Of a stretch of DNA of 64,000 nucleotides, positions 47,749 through 55,933 are shown piece after piece; the stretch's first letter is position 1; each line of letters opens with the position of its first letter. The notes beneath the pieces were generated by a model that made no database searches, was not told where the DNA came from, and saw nothing but the letters and a program-made list of their open reading frames with translations. This DNA comes from Paenibacillus tuaregi (GTDB taxonomy: Bacteria > Bacillota > Bacilli > Paenibacillales > Paenibacillaceae), in contig NZ_LT575476.1 of NCBI RefSeq assembly GCF_900086655.1, positions 2,453,869-2,517,868 of the forward strand. The letters run 5' to 3'. Position numbers and translations under genes: made by a program.

Positions 47749-48675
47749 ATGGAAGATATTATTCGAACCGTTAATTTGACAAAGCAATACGGGAGTAGAG
47801 TCATTGTAGATCGCGTTTCAATTTCCGTTAAGAAAGGAGAAATCTATGGATTCTTGGGGTTAAACGGTGCAGGGAAGACGACAACCATCCGAGCCCTTCT
47901 CGGCTTAAGCAAACCCTCTTCGGGAGAAGTGTATTTATTTGGTCAGCGCTGGGCTAACGGGAATCCTGATTTGTCGAGACGGGTAGGTTATATGGTGGAA
48001 GTACCTTATGCCTATCCTCAATTTACAGTTAGGGAAAATTTGAATTTGATGGCCAAGTTGCGAGGATTACCGGTTCCGAGGGCCGTTGACGAGATTATGG
48101 AGCAACTGAATTTGACCCAATATGCGGATAGTAAGGCAAAAGATTTGTCACTTGGTAACGCGCAGAAACTTGGATTGGCTAAAGCGTTAATTCATAAACC
48201 TGACGTTCTGATTCTTGATGAGCCAACGAATGCACTTGATCCAGCCGGAATTGTGGAGATAAGGGAAATGCTGAAATCTCTAGCATCTCAACATGGGGTT
48301 ACCGTGTTTATATCGAGCCATATCCTTGAGGAAATGTCCAAATTGGCTTCTCGAATCGGCATTATTCACAAGGGCGTCTTGCTTGAAGAACTGACAACCA
48401 AAGACTTTGAAACCATCCGCCGAAAGCAGTTGATGATCGGAACGAAGGAAACTCGGAAAGCTCAAGTTATTCTTTCAGACTCCGGGTATGCGGTACATTC
48501 GACATCGAATAACTGCTTTGTGCTGCCCGACGAACATGCCGTGAAGCACCCCGAACATATTGCGAGATTGCTTGCTCATCATGAAGTACCGCTCACCATG
48601 CTTAAAATTGAAGAAGAGAATTTGGAACATTATTTTCTCAAAGTAATCGGAGTTGAGGAGGAGGGGACCGAATGA
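47749..48675 (+). CDS. BcrA-type ABC transporter ATPase
   Basis: 308 residues: ABC domain 1-215 with Walker A GLNGAGKT, signature-like DLSLGNAQKLGLA (LSLGN instead of LSGGQ, common in this subfamily), Walker B VLILDEPTNALDP and H-loop ISSHIL, followed by an about 90-residue C-terminal extension, as in bacitracin/lantibiotic exporters. ATGA overlap with the permease. Substrate unknown. Confidence 0.87.
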   Translation: MEDIIRTVNLTKQYGSRVIVDRVSISVKKGEIYGFLGLNGAGKTTTIRALLGLSKPSSGEVYLFGQRWANGNPDLSRRVGYMVEVPYAYPQFTVRENLNLMAKLRGLPVPRAVDEIMEQLNLTQYADSKAKDLSLGNAQKLGLAKALIHKPDVLILDEPTNALDPAGIVEIREMLKSLASQHGVTVFISSHILEEMSKLASRIGIIHKGVLLEELTTKDFETIRRKQLMIGTKETRKAQVILSDSGYAVHSTSNNCFVLPDEHAVKHPEHIARLLAHHEVPLTMLKIEEENLEHYFLKVIGVEEEGTE

Positions 48676-49382
48676 GATCATTGTTGACAGCCTGCAGCGT
48701 TGAAGTTTACAAATTGCGTCGGTCCTTTGTTTTATGGGGTATGCTTCTGTTTATATTGTTTGTCATCACGTTGTTCTTAGGACAGCCCAATTGGTCTTCT
48801 TTTTTTGAACGGACTGCGTTTTTGTATTCATCCGTGTTTGGTTTGCTGGGGTTTGGAATGGTAACAAGTTGGACATTTGGCCGTGAGTATTCCGACCGGA
48901 CGCTCAAGGATTTGCTCGTTTTGCCTGTATCGCGTGGTGAAATTGCGATTGCCAAATATGTCGCAATTATATTCTGGTGTTTTGTAATGATGTTGATCAG
49001 CTTTGTTTATGCTTTAATGCTGGGTTTTTTTATTGGACTTCCGGGCTTTTCTTTTGCGATAGCACAACATTATTTGTTCCTAATATTAATAATTGGTGCT
49101 CTCCACCTATTATTAAGTGCACCACTTGCTCTATTGGCCTGTATATCGCGTGGTTATCTGATGCCGATCGGTTTTGCATTTACAACTTTAATGTTGGCAT
49201 TGGTGTTCGGACCTACCACCATTGGAGCTTATCTGCCTTGGTCTGTACCTGCTTTGCATTTGAAGGAAAGCGGAGCCGCTTTGTTTCCCTTGATGAGTAC
49301 TAGTTATTTGCTGGTATTTTTAATAGGAGTAATAGGTTTCGTTGGGACGGTAAAATGGTTGCAAAACAGAGAGCAACAATGA
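48672..49382 (+). CDS. ABC-2 type permease
   Basis: 236-residue membrane protein with about six hydrophobic segments, the partner of the upstream ATPase. Contains the typical FGREYSDRTLKDLLVLPVSR loop after the second segment, as in BcrB/ABC-2 lantibiotic or bacitracin permeases. Translationally coupled to the ATPase gene. Confidence 0.85.
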   Translation: MRSLLTACSVEVYKLRRSFVLWGMLLFILFVITLFLGQPNWSSFFERTAFLYSSVFGLLGFGMVTSWTFGREYSDRTLKDLLVLPVSRGEIAIAKYVAIIFWCFVMMLISFVYALMLGFFIGLPGFSFAIAQHYLFLILIIGALHLLLSAPLALLACISRGYLMPIGFAFTTLMLALVFGPTTIGAYLPWSVPALHLKESGAALFPLMSTSYLLVFLIGVIGFVGTVKWLQNREQQ

Positions 49383-49502
49383 TTTACAAAAAAAGATTTT
49401 GTATAGAAATCACTTGTAAGAAGGTGATCCTGCCTCTTAATCGAGATTTCTGCTGATGGGTTGTCTACAGTTAGGACACAAATCGTTTGCCAACAGCAAA
49501 AA

Positions 49503-49524
49503 GGCTCGGAGCTTTGCTCCGGGT
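49503..49524 (+). terminator. Weak hairpin after the ABC-2 operon
   Basis: GCTCGGAGC-TTT-GCTCCGGGT pairs with one G-U and is followed by TCTTCTTAT, a poor T-run. Confidence 0.4.
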
Positions 49525-49674
49525 CTTCTTATATTCCAGCCGCGTGCTGAAGAAAGACCTGCTGCCCTAAAGCAGCGCTATAAACAGCAGTGAAACGGGC
49601 AGTAACGCTCCAGAAAATCTTAATTTTTTGTAATAATTAACTGTTTCAATTTGTGATTTCCAGGAATTACTTGC
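49525..49674. other. Intergenic spacer before the c-di-AMP riboswitch
   Basis: No ORF and no recognised element, apart from a small GCTGC/GCAGC stem near 49570. Together with 49383-49502 it forms the right border of the probable acquired patch. Confidence 0.3.
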
Positions 49675-49702
49675 TTGATTGGTTACAAAATTGTGATATA
49701 TT
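49675..49702 (+). promoter_or_regulatory. Promoter of the c-di-AMP riboswitch transcript
   Basis: TTGATT (49675-49680), 16-base spacer, TATATT (49697-49702). Transcription would start right at the riboswitch. Confidence 0.6.
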
Positions 49703-49703
49703 C

Positions 49704-49860
49704 GTAATGCCGAAACCAGAACATGGTGCGGGGGATGATTTGCGGATCAAGCTTAGGTACGAGATGAGATCAGAGCTTATCCTTGGGGTGAAGTGCCGGT
49801 TATCCGCGGCGCCGGGTTGTATCCTCAATCCGAATCCGACAGCTAACTCCGCAGGCATAG
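49704..49860 (+). ncRNA. ydaO-yuaA (c-di-AMP) riboswitch
   Basis: Conserved blocks in order: GCCGAAACC near 49709, GCGGGGGA near 49728, AGCTTAGGTA near 49750, GGGGTGAAG near 49785, GCCGGGTT near 49811, and CCGACAGCTAACTCCGCAGGC at about 49837-49857 with minor variation. It senses cyclic di-AMP and typically turns off wall-remodelling genes such as the LysM/3D gene that follows at 49880. No separate T-run hairpin is evident between it and the gene; the Shine-Dalgarno at 49865 may be part of the platform. Confidence 0.9.
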
Positions 49861-49879
49861 TTAAAAGGAGGATATTACA

Positions 49880-50575
49880 ATGACATCTAAGAATGACTAC
49901 AAGTCCACAAAAAAGAACAAACTGGCGCTTGCCGCGAAAACGGTTGCAGCCGCACTAGGGATTGCCGCATGTATACATATGGCGCCTGCCCATGCTGACG
50001 CAGTACATACCGCTATGGAAGGGGATACATTCTATCTCCTCTCCAAAAAATACGGAATATCCGTAGATAACCTGATGAATGCGAACCCGGGTGTAAGTCC
50101 GACGAATATTTATGAAGGCCTGCCCCTTAACATTCCAACCAGTCTTAAGGCAGAGGCAGCAGTCTCTAGTCCGGTTATCCTGAAGCAGGATCCGATTGCC
50201 TCACTTAAGGTATTTACAGCTGATAAGATCGTGGAAGCCTGGGGCAAGACCTTCAACTATTCTAAGACGATCGATGTGGTGGCTACCGCCTATTCAGCCC
50301 ACTCCAGCGAGAATGGATGGGGTCCTGTAGACTATTATGGGAATCCGCTGACGCTCGGTACGATTGCCGTAGACCCTAAAGTCATTCCTATGGGTACAAA
50401 GGTGCTCGTGACCGGACACAGCCATAGCGGCCTGCCGAAGAACGCATTTGTAGCCACTGCGACTGATCAGGGAAGCGCGATTAAAGGTCGCCGGATCGAT
50501 ATCTTCATTCCGGGCAGCCAGGAATCTGTAAACACATTTGGCTTCCAGGATATCAAACTTTACGTCATCAAGTAA
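49880..50575 (+). CDS. Secreted LysM-3D domain cell-wall hydrolase
   Basis: 231 residues: signal peptide (1-40, ending HADA), one LysM domain (about 44-88: EGDTFYLLSKKYGISVDNLM), then a 3D domain (about 135-231) with the three Asp in AVDPKVIPMG, ATDQGSAIKG and RRIDIF, the lytic-transglycosylase-like fold of RpfB/YocH. AAAGGAGGAT precedes the ATG. Under c-di-AMP riboswitch control, coupling wall turnover to osmotic/c-di-AMP state. Confidence 0.93.
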   Translation: MTSKNDYKSTKKNKLALAAKTVAAALGIAACIHMAPAHADAVHTAMEGDTFYLLSKKYGISVDNLMNANPGVSPTNIYEGLPLNIPTSLKAEAAVSSPVILKQDPIASLKVFTADKIVEAWGKTFNYSKTIDVVATAYSAHSSENGWGPVDYYGNPLTLGTIAVDPKVIPMGTKVLVTGHSHSGLPKNAFVATATDQGSAIKGRRIDIFIPGSQESVNTFGFQDIKLYVIK

Positions 50576-50622
50576 CATAGATTGTATTTGATCATACTGA
50601 CTGTGATCATACCGCAGGATAA

Positions 50623-50650
50623 GGGAGGCCGCTTGGCCTCTTCTTTTTAT
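50623..50650 (+). terminator. Terminator of the LysM-3D gene
   Basis: GAGGCC-GCTT-GGCCTC stem (50625-50640) followed by TTCTTTTTATTTT. Confidence 0.8.
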
Positions 50651-51435
50651 TTTGACTCCTGAGTGTGAAGAAGCCTTTTCAAATCCACAAAAGTATACCC
50701 CTGCTTTCTAAGCACGGAAATCACATCAGGCAGCGCCTGGATCGTTCCCGACAGGTCTGCGCCTACGCCGCCACCGGCATGCTGAAGAATAATGGACCCT
50801 GGCCCTGCGGCTTGAAGAATGTTGCTTTTAACCGCGCTTTTGTTCAGTCCTTTCCAATCCTTCGAATCCACATTCCAGTTAATGACCTTGTAACCGCTGC
50901 GTTTTACCCATCTGAGCTGATCTTCATTAATTTCTCCGTAAGGAGGACGGATCAGTTTGGGTCTTACACCTGTCATAGAATTGATGATTTTCTCGGTACG
51001 AAGGATCTGTTTCTGGAAATAGGCCAGGTCGCGGTTCTTAAATAAAGGATGATTATAAGAATGGTTGCCAATCATGTGTCCTTCTCTATGTATACGGCGG
51101 ACGAGTTCAGGGTGTTTTTGCGCACGTGCTCCAACGACGAAGAACGTGGCTTTGACGTGATGTCTGGCGAGAATATTTAGAACCTGCGGGGTGAATCTGG
51201 GATCTGGAACATCGTCGAAGGTTAAAGCAACTTGTTTAATATGAGGTCCTCTGAACTTGAAGGTCTCTGAATATTTTTTTCTAAGCTCGCTTAGAGTTAG
51301 AGACTCCTGATTGGACTCTGGGCTGATTTTGGACAGAGTCTGCTTGTCCGGAGATGCGATAGCCGCTGGGGTAACTAGCGACAGCAGCAAGGCCGAAATA
51401 CTAGTCAGCAGGAGAGCAGTAGTACGTAATCGCAT
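50647..51435 (-). CDS. Secreted polysaccharide deacetylase (NodB family)
   Basis: 262 residues: signal peptide (1-27), then the NodB domain with metal-binding TFDDVPDP (motif 1), HSYNH (motif 2), RPPYGE (motif 3), DSKDW (motif 4) and ILQHAGG (motif 5; usual LLHD is altered). Probably a peptidoglycan or chitin-oligosaccharide deacetylase outside the cell. RBS AAGGGGGAG. It converges on the LysM-3D gene. Confidence 0.9.
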   Translation of the reverse strand: MRLRTTALLLTSISALLLSLVTPAAIASPDKQTLSKISPESNQESLTLSELRKKYSETFKFRGPHIKQVALTFDDVPDPRFTPQVLNILARHHVKATFFVVGARAQKHPELVRRIHREGHMIGNHSYNHPLFKNRDLAYFQKQILRTEKIINSMTGVRPKLIRPPYGEINEDQLRWVKRSGYKVINWNVDSKDWKGLNKSAVKSNILQAAGPGSIILQHAGGGVGADLSGTIQALPDVISVLRKQGYTFVDLKRLLHTQESK

Positions 51436-51582
51436 TAGGAATCTCCCCCTTTTCCTTAGTTTGATACGTGTTGTTATTTCCCTACGGGGTTGCTTTTATC
51501 CACAGAAAGCTGACGAGTGAGGAATATCACGGCATCCTCCAGCAGAAAAGGGCATTTTATAGGAACAAGGGGGAGCGTGCAA

Positions 51583-52284
51583 ATGGCTGAAATCTTATCA
51601 AATATACAGGTGTCACACGATGTGTTCCGGATGAAGGTGGCCGGGGAATACGAGGGTAAGCCGGGCCAATTCTTTATGGTGAGAAAAGACCGGGGGCTGC
51701 CACTGCTGCCAAGACCGCTGAGCATCTTCGATTTGCAGAAGCAGAAGCATTATATTGAGTTCCTGTATCAGGTTGTTGGTGAAGGAACACGACAGTTCGC
51801 CCATCTTAGAAGGGGAGATGAGATTGAACTCACGGGACCGCTAGGAAACGGCTTTCCTATACATGAAGGAAGATCTGCATTGGTGGGTGGGGGGATTGGG
51901 ATCGCCCCGCTGTATTATACGGCAAGTCATTTACTGCGGCCTGATCTATATTTAGGTTTTCGGGAGGAACCTTATGTAATTCAGGCGTTCAAGTCATTGG
52001 GATTGTCCATGCAGGTAACTGTTGGGGGCAGCATTCTCGATCAGCTGAGTATGAATTCATATGATCATATTTATATGTGCGGACCTGAAGGAATGCTGAG
52101 AGCAGCGCAGAGGATGCAGACCGAGCAGGGGTATAAGGGGAATTTGTATCTGTCCCTTGAGAAAAGAATGGCTTGCGGAATTGGCGCATGCCTGGTGTGC
52201 AGCGTTAAGACGAAGTCGGGCAATCGGCGCACCTGCGTGGAAGGACCCGTATTTACCGCCCAGGAGGTGGAGATCGATGCTTGA
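51583..52284 (+). CDS. pyrK: Dihydroorotate dehydrogenase electron-transfer subunit
   Basis: FNR-type flavoprotein, 233 residues, that links PyrD to NAD. FAD-binding region RPLSIFD; NAD side [11 protein letters not shown]; 2Fe-2S Cys cluster CGIGACLVC...RRTC at the end. ATG at 51583 after AAGGGGGAG; the frame from 51517 is not used. Its stop overlaps pyrD by eight bases. It lies outside a pyrimidine operon; no other pyr gene than pyrD is near. Confidence 0.88.
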   Translation: MAEILSNIQVSHDVFRMKVAGEYEGKPGQFFMVRKDRGLPLLPRPLSIFDLQKQKHYIEFLYQVVGEGTRQFAHLRRGDEIELTGPLGNGFPIHEGRSALVGGGIGIAPLYYTASHLLRPDLYLGFREEPYVIQAFKSLGLSMQVTVGGSILDQLSMNSYDHIYMCGPEGMLRAAQRMQTEQGYKGNLYLSLEKRMACGIGACLVCSVKTKSGNRRTCVEGPVFTAQEVEIDA

Positions 52285-53209
52285 TTTAAGCTGTACTATA
52301 GCAGGAGTACGCCTAAAGAACCCTCTTATCATGGCTTCAGGCACATTTGGATTTGGTAAGGAGTATACAAGATATTACGATATCTCAAAGCTTGGCGGAA
52401 TATCGGGAAAGGGACTTACGCTAAATCCAAAGCAGGGAAATTCGGGTCTGCGGATATATGAAACCGCGTCAGGGATTATGAACAGCGTGGGGCTTGAGAA
52501 CCCTGGTATCCCTGCGTTTCTCGCGAATGAAGCGAACGATTGGGAGAAGCTGGATCTGGTCCGAATTGTGAATTTGGGTGGCGACGATATTGACCAATAC
52601 GTCCAAGGCGCGAAGCTGATCAGTGAAGACTGCAGGGTACGCCAAGCCAGAGGAGCCAGAGCCGTGGACATGATCGAGCTGAACATTTCCTGTCCGAATG
52701 TGAAGCAGGGCGGAGCCGCCTATGGAATCAAGACGAGGGACGCGAGAGAGGTCGTACAAAGAGTAAGGGACGCAACGTCAATTCCGCTTCTGGTCAAGCT
52801 GTCGCCGGACGCGGAGGATCTGGTTGGAATGGCTGGGATGTGTGAAGAGGAAGGGGCAGATGGAATCACTCTGATCAACACGATATCTGCCATGAAGATT
52901 GATGTGTATGCCCGCAAGAGTGTATTTCAGAGCAAATATGCTGGTCTGTCTGGCCCAGCGGTTAAACCGATTGCGCTGCGCATGGTCCACCAGGTAGCTT
53001 GTCAGGTGAACCTGCCGGTGATCGGAGCAGGAGGTATATCCAGCGCTACGGATATCGTGGAGTTCATTATGACAGGGGCCTCCGCTGTCCAGGTAGGCAC
53101 ACATAATTTCATCCGCCCGCAGGCCGGGGAAGAGCTGCTGAATGGGCTGATTGATTTTATGAATGCGGAGGGCATTTGTTCGCTGGACGAAATCCGGGGA
53201 ATTGTGTAA
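52277..53209 (+). CDS. pyrD: Dihydroorotate dehydrogenase B, catalytic subunit
   Basis: Class 1B enzyme, 310 residues: FMN barrel, [12 protein letters not shown] at the start, catalytic Cys in [17 protein letters not shown], and the phosphate-binding [14 protein letters not shown] at 52277 follows AGGAGGT. Forms a heterotetramer with PyrK. In many Bacillales these genes sit inside the pyr operon; here they form an isolated pair with a small gene behind them. Confidence 0.92.
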   Translation: MLDLSCTIAGVRLKNPLIMASGTFGFGKEYTRYYDISKLGGISGKGLTLNPKQGNSGLRIYETASGIMNSVGLENPGIPAFLANEANDWEKLDLVRIVNLGGDDIDQYVQGAKLISEDCRVRQARGARAVDMIELNISCPNVKQGGAAYGIKTRDAREVVQRVRDATSIPLLVKLSPDAEDLVGMAGMCEEEGADGITLINTISAMKIDVYARKSVFQSKYAGLSGPAVKPIALRMVHQVACQVNLPVIGAGGISSATDIVEFIMTGASAVQVGTHNFIRPQAGEELLNGLIDFMNAEGICSLDEIRGIV

Positions 53210-53225
53210 CTAAGGGGATGAATAC

Positions 53226-53606
53226 ATGTCCGGCTTTGAATCGTTTATGGGCAAGGAAGGAATCCGGCTGGTGGCTCAGGAGGTGGGCCGGGATATCCTG
53301 CTGTTAATTACGGGCGGGGAAGCCCATATTGGGGCTGTATCGACCGCCTACCGAACAGAGGCAGGGACACAGGTTCATACGACAGCCATTCCTGGGCATA
53401 AGGAGCAGCTTCTTAGCGCAGACTTTGCCCTACAGGCATCCATGCGGCTGAACCGGACGGTAACGATTGTCATGGGAATTCACTATGATCACTTGAGTCC
53501 AAGTCAAATCGAGTCTGTGTGCATGCTGGCTGAGCGTGAATTGGAAAATTTTTTGCAAATCGAATCTCCTTCAAGTTATGATAAGAGCAGAGAGGCAAAC
53601 GGTTAG
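53226..53606 (+). CDS. Small protein, LpdD-like (tentative)
   Basis: 126 residues, soluble, no membrane segment. The patterns TGGEAHIGAVSTAY and TVTIVMGIHYDHLSP, with a compact alpha/beta predicted fold, recall LpdD-like prenylated-flavin chaperones. No UbiD or UbiX gene is near. It is 16 bases downstream of pyrD and probably co-transcribed. Function unproven; the family assignment is from memory of the pattern. Confidence 0.5.
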   Translation: MSGFESFMGKEGIRLVAQEVGRDILLLITGGEAHIGAVSTAYRTEAGTQVHTTAIPGHKEQLLSADFALQASMRLNRTVTIVMGIHYDHLSPSQIESVCMLAERELENFLQIESPSSYDKSREANG

Positions 53607-53629
53607 GGCGAAAAAATATTGCAGAAATT

Positions 53630-53656
53630 TGAAACGTCCTTCCCACTTGCTGCGTA
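53630..53656 (+). promoter_or_regulatory. SigW-like (ECF) promoter upstream of pspA
   Basis: TGAAAC (53630-53635), 17-base spacer, CGTA (53653-53656), matching the extracytoplasmic-stress SigW pattern. pspA is a known SigW target in B. subtilis. The start codon is about 43 bases downstream. Confidence 0.65.
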
Positions 53657-53699
53657 AACCTAATCATAAAACATATTTATTCCTGGGAGGAAATTCAAA

Positions 53700-54365
53700 A
53701 TGTCTATTTTCAAAAGATTACGCGACCTAACGATGTCTAACATTAACGCTCTTATCGATAAAGCCGAAGATCCGATTAAACTGACGGATCAATATATTCG
53801 GGATATGCAGGAAGATCTGGAAGACGCAGAGAAATCCGTAGCCGCGCAAATTGCTATCGAGAAGAAATTCAAGCAGCTTTATGAAGAGCAGGAAGCTCTC
53901 GCTGCGAAGCGTAATGAGCAGGCCCATGCGGCGGCTCAAGCACAGAACGTCGACCTGGCCCGTCGTGCCCTTGAAGAGAAGAAGGCTGCTGAAGTGAAGC
54001 TGGCCGAGTACAAAACAAGCTACGAAAGCAACAAAGCCGCAGCAGACAATCTGCGTGACAAGCTGGACCAAATGCGCAAGCAGCTTACCGAAATGAAGAA
54101 CAAGCGCGAGACTCTGGTTGCCCGTTATAATGCGGCCAAAGCGCAAAACGAAATTAACAAATCGCTCTCCGGTATGAGTTCTGATACGGCTGCTGCCGGA
54201 CTTAAACGTATGGAAGAGAAGATGCTTCAGATGGAAGCTCAGGCTGAAGCCAGCAATGAGCTGTCGAATAAAGGCAAATCCCTTGATGATGAGTTCGCTG
54301 AGTTGAATAAGGATAAAGCGGTTGAGGATGAGCTGGCTGCCCTGCTCAAGCAGTACGAGAAATAA
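53700..54365 (+). CDS. pspA: Phage-shock protein A (PspA/IM30)
   Basis: 221 residues, almost entirely coiled coil, with the amphipathic N-terminal helix MSIFKRLRDLTMSNINAL that binds membranes, then heptad-rich helices (LRDKLDQMRKQLTEMKNKRE). Protects stressed membranes as an ESCRT-III-like oligomer. RBS GGGAGGAAA. It heads a small operon with the DUF4178 and DUF4247 genes. Confidence 0.93.
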   Translation: MSIFKRLRDLTMSNINALIDKAEDPIKLTDQYIRDMQEDLEDAEKSVAAQIAIEKKFKQLYEEQEALAAKRNEQAHAAAQAQNVDLARRALEEKKAAEVKLAEYKTSYESNKAAADNLRDKLDQMRKQLTEMKNKRETLVARYNAAKAQNEINKSLSGMSSDTAAAGLKRMEEKMLQMEAQAEASNELSNKGKSLDDEFAELNKDKAVEDELAALLKQYEK

Positions 54366-54480
54366 TCATCTGCGATACGCTGATGAGCGAAGGAGAGACA
54401 ATTCATTGTTTCTCCTTCGTTTATGAGAAGCCTATTATTCGTAGCGGAAGCTGAACATGAGAAATAAGGAGCCTGAGCAT

Positions 54481-54987
54481 ATGAGTGTATTGAAGAGAAT
54501 CGGCAGATTGTTTGCCAAGCCAGAACCCCCGGCACGGGAGAAGAGTATGCTGGAGCTGAGCCCAGGGGACATTTGTGAGGTGTCGCTTGTAACTTATGAG
54601 GTTGTCGGAAGCGTTCGCAACCCGGGAAGAAACGCGGCGATGCTGTCCTTGCAGGACGGCAACGATATACGTTATTTGCACATTGAAGAGCGCGAAATTT
54701 TGCAGTATGCTTTATACGAGCCCATTGACGGGCGGCTCGATAATCCGAATGAAGTGCCAACAATCATAGATCTGGACGATAGATCCTACCATCTGGATGA
54801 GGAATATGAGGGGAATGTGCATATCAAAGGCAGAACCCCTTTCCGCCAAGGCGGAGAACAGCATGTATGGCAGTTTCAATCCGACGATTATCGTTTGCTC
54901 AGGATTGAATGGCAGGATGGGCGGTTTATGCTCTATGAAGGGGATAAAACAATCCCGGGAGATGTGAAGGTCATCCGTGCCTCTTAG
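54481..54987 (+). CDS. DUF4178-family protein
   Basis: About 168 residues, soluble, beta-rich. Contains the block SPGDICEVSLVTYEVVGSV and a later YHLDEEYEG stretch that recall DUF4178. It often lies next to pspA homologues. The ATG at 54481 follows AAGGAGCC; the ATG at 54457 lacks a site. Function unknown; the operon suggests a membrane-stress role. Confidence 0.7.
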   Translation: MSVLKRIGRLFAKPEPPAREKSMLELSPGDICEVSLVTYEVVGSVRNPGRNAAMLSLQDGNDIRYLHIEEREILQYALYEPIDGRLDNPNEVPTIIDLDDRSYHLDEEYEGNVHIKGRTPFRQGGEQHVWQFQSDDYRLLRIEWQDGRFMLYEGDKTIPGDVKVIRAS

Positions 54988-54999
54988 GAGTGATATATA

Positions 55000-55734
55000 G
55001 TGAAGAAAGGCTCATCTTTATATGTTAAGCTGGCTCTGATTCTCAGCCTTCTGGTCTCCCTGCTGGCTGGCTGCGGAACTCCAAATGTAAAGGAGAATTA
55101 CCCGCTGGAATCGGTTAACCGTGAGGGGAATTCGACCTCTTACGTATACAGGGCGGCGGGGGAGAAGGTTCCGGAAGTTGCTGCGGATATTATAGCCGAG
55201 CGTGAGCCCGACCAGAAATCACCTGTGAACGATGATCATATGTTCCTGGTTTATGGCAAGGAATATTATCATCTGCAAAAGGACCCGAAAAAACCAGAGG
55301 ATACACTAATTGAAGTGGATTCGGAACAGTATGTTAAGAATAATTACGATTCCAGCTTCCTGCAGGGTTATCTTGCTGCTTCCTTAATTGGAAGCCTGTT
55401 TGATACTTTTGGTGGACATGGTTCGTACCGCGGGTACTCTAGCAAGGATACTTATAAGCCCAAGCAGGACTATCATGCGCCTACGAAGGATGATAAGAAA
55501 GCAGCCCCTCCTCTAACTGTAGAGAAGAAGGGATCGATTACAAGGCGCGGAGGATCAGGATCGAGCGGCGGCAGCAGTTATGACGGCAGCTCCGGGTCCG
55601 GCTCCAGAGGAAGTATAACAAGAAACAAGGATGGCAGCGGTTCAAGCTCCGGCTCGTATTCATCACCTAAGAAATCCATAACCAAACCTAAGACACGGTC
55701 AGGGTCCGGTGGTATTACGAGAAGGAAGCGATAG
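55000..55734 (+). CDS. DUF4247-family lipoprotein with repetitive basic tail
   Basis: 244 residues. Lipobox LAGC near residue 24, so surface-anchored. Residues about 30-130 match the DUF4247 pattern (YPLESV, MFLVYGKEYYHLQKDP, NNYDSSFLQGYLAASLIGSLF). The last 90 residues are Ser/Gly-rich and carry four copies of a short basic motif (GSITRR, GSITRN, KSITKP, GGITRR). GTG start after TAGGAGTGAT. Third gene of the pspA operon. Confidence 0.75.
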   Translation: MKKGSSLYVKLALILSLLVSLLAGCGTPNVKENYPLESVNREGNSTSYVYRAAGEKVPEVAADIIAEREPDQKSPVNDDHMFLVYGKEYYHLQKDPKKPEDTLIEVDSEQYVKNNYDSSFLQGYLAASLIGSLFDTFGGHGSYRGYSSKDTYKPKQDYHAPTKDDKKAAPPLTVEKKGSITRRGGSGSSGGSSYDGSSGSGSRGSITRNKDGSGSSSGSYSSPKKSITKPKTRSGSGGITRRKR

Positions 55735-55755
55735 TGAACTCACCGTCCGTGGAAT

Positions 55756-55784
55756 AAAGCATGCACTCAGTGCATGCTTTTTCT
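55756..55784 (+). terminator. Terminator of the pspA operon
   Basis: AAAGCATGCACT pairs with AGTGCATGCTTT, followed by TTCT. Confidence 0.82.
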
Positions 55785-55933
55785 GTTAATTAAGATTGCA
55801 ATCTAAGCATGATAAGTGATAATAAGTAGTGTGATATCATTTACATCTTACCTATGGGTAATTTCCAAGTTCAACTTATATAGATTATTCTTTCACTAAA
55901 GTTTAAATTGTCGACAATCAAGGGGGCTCCTTC

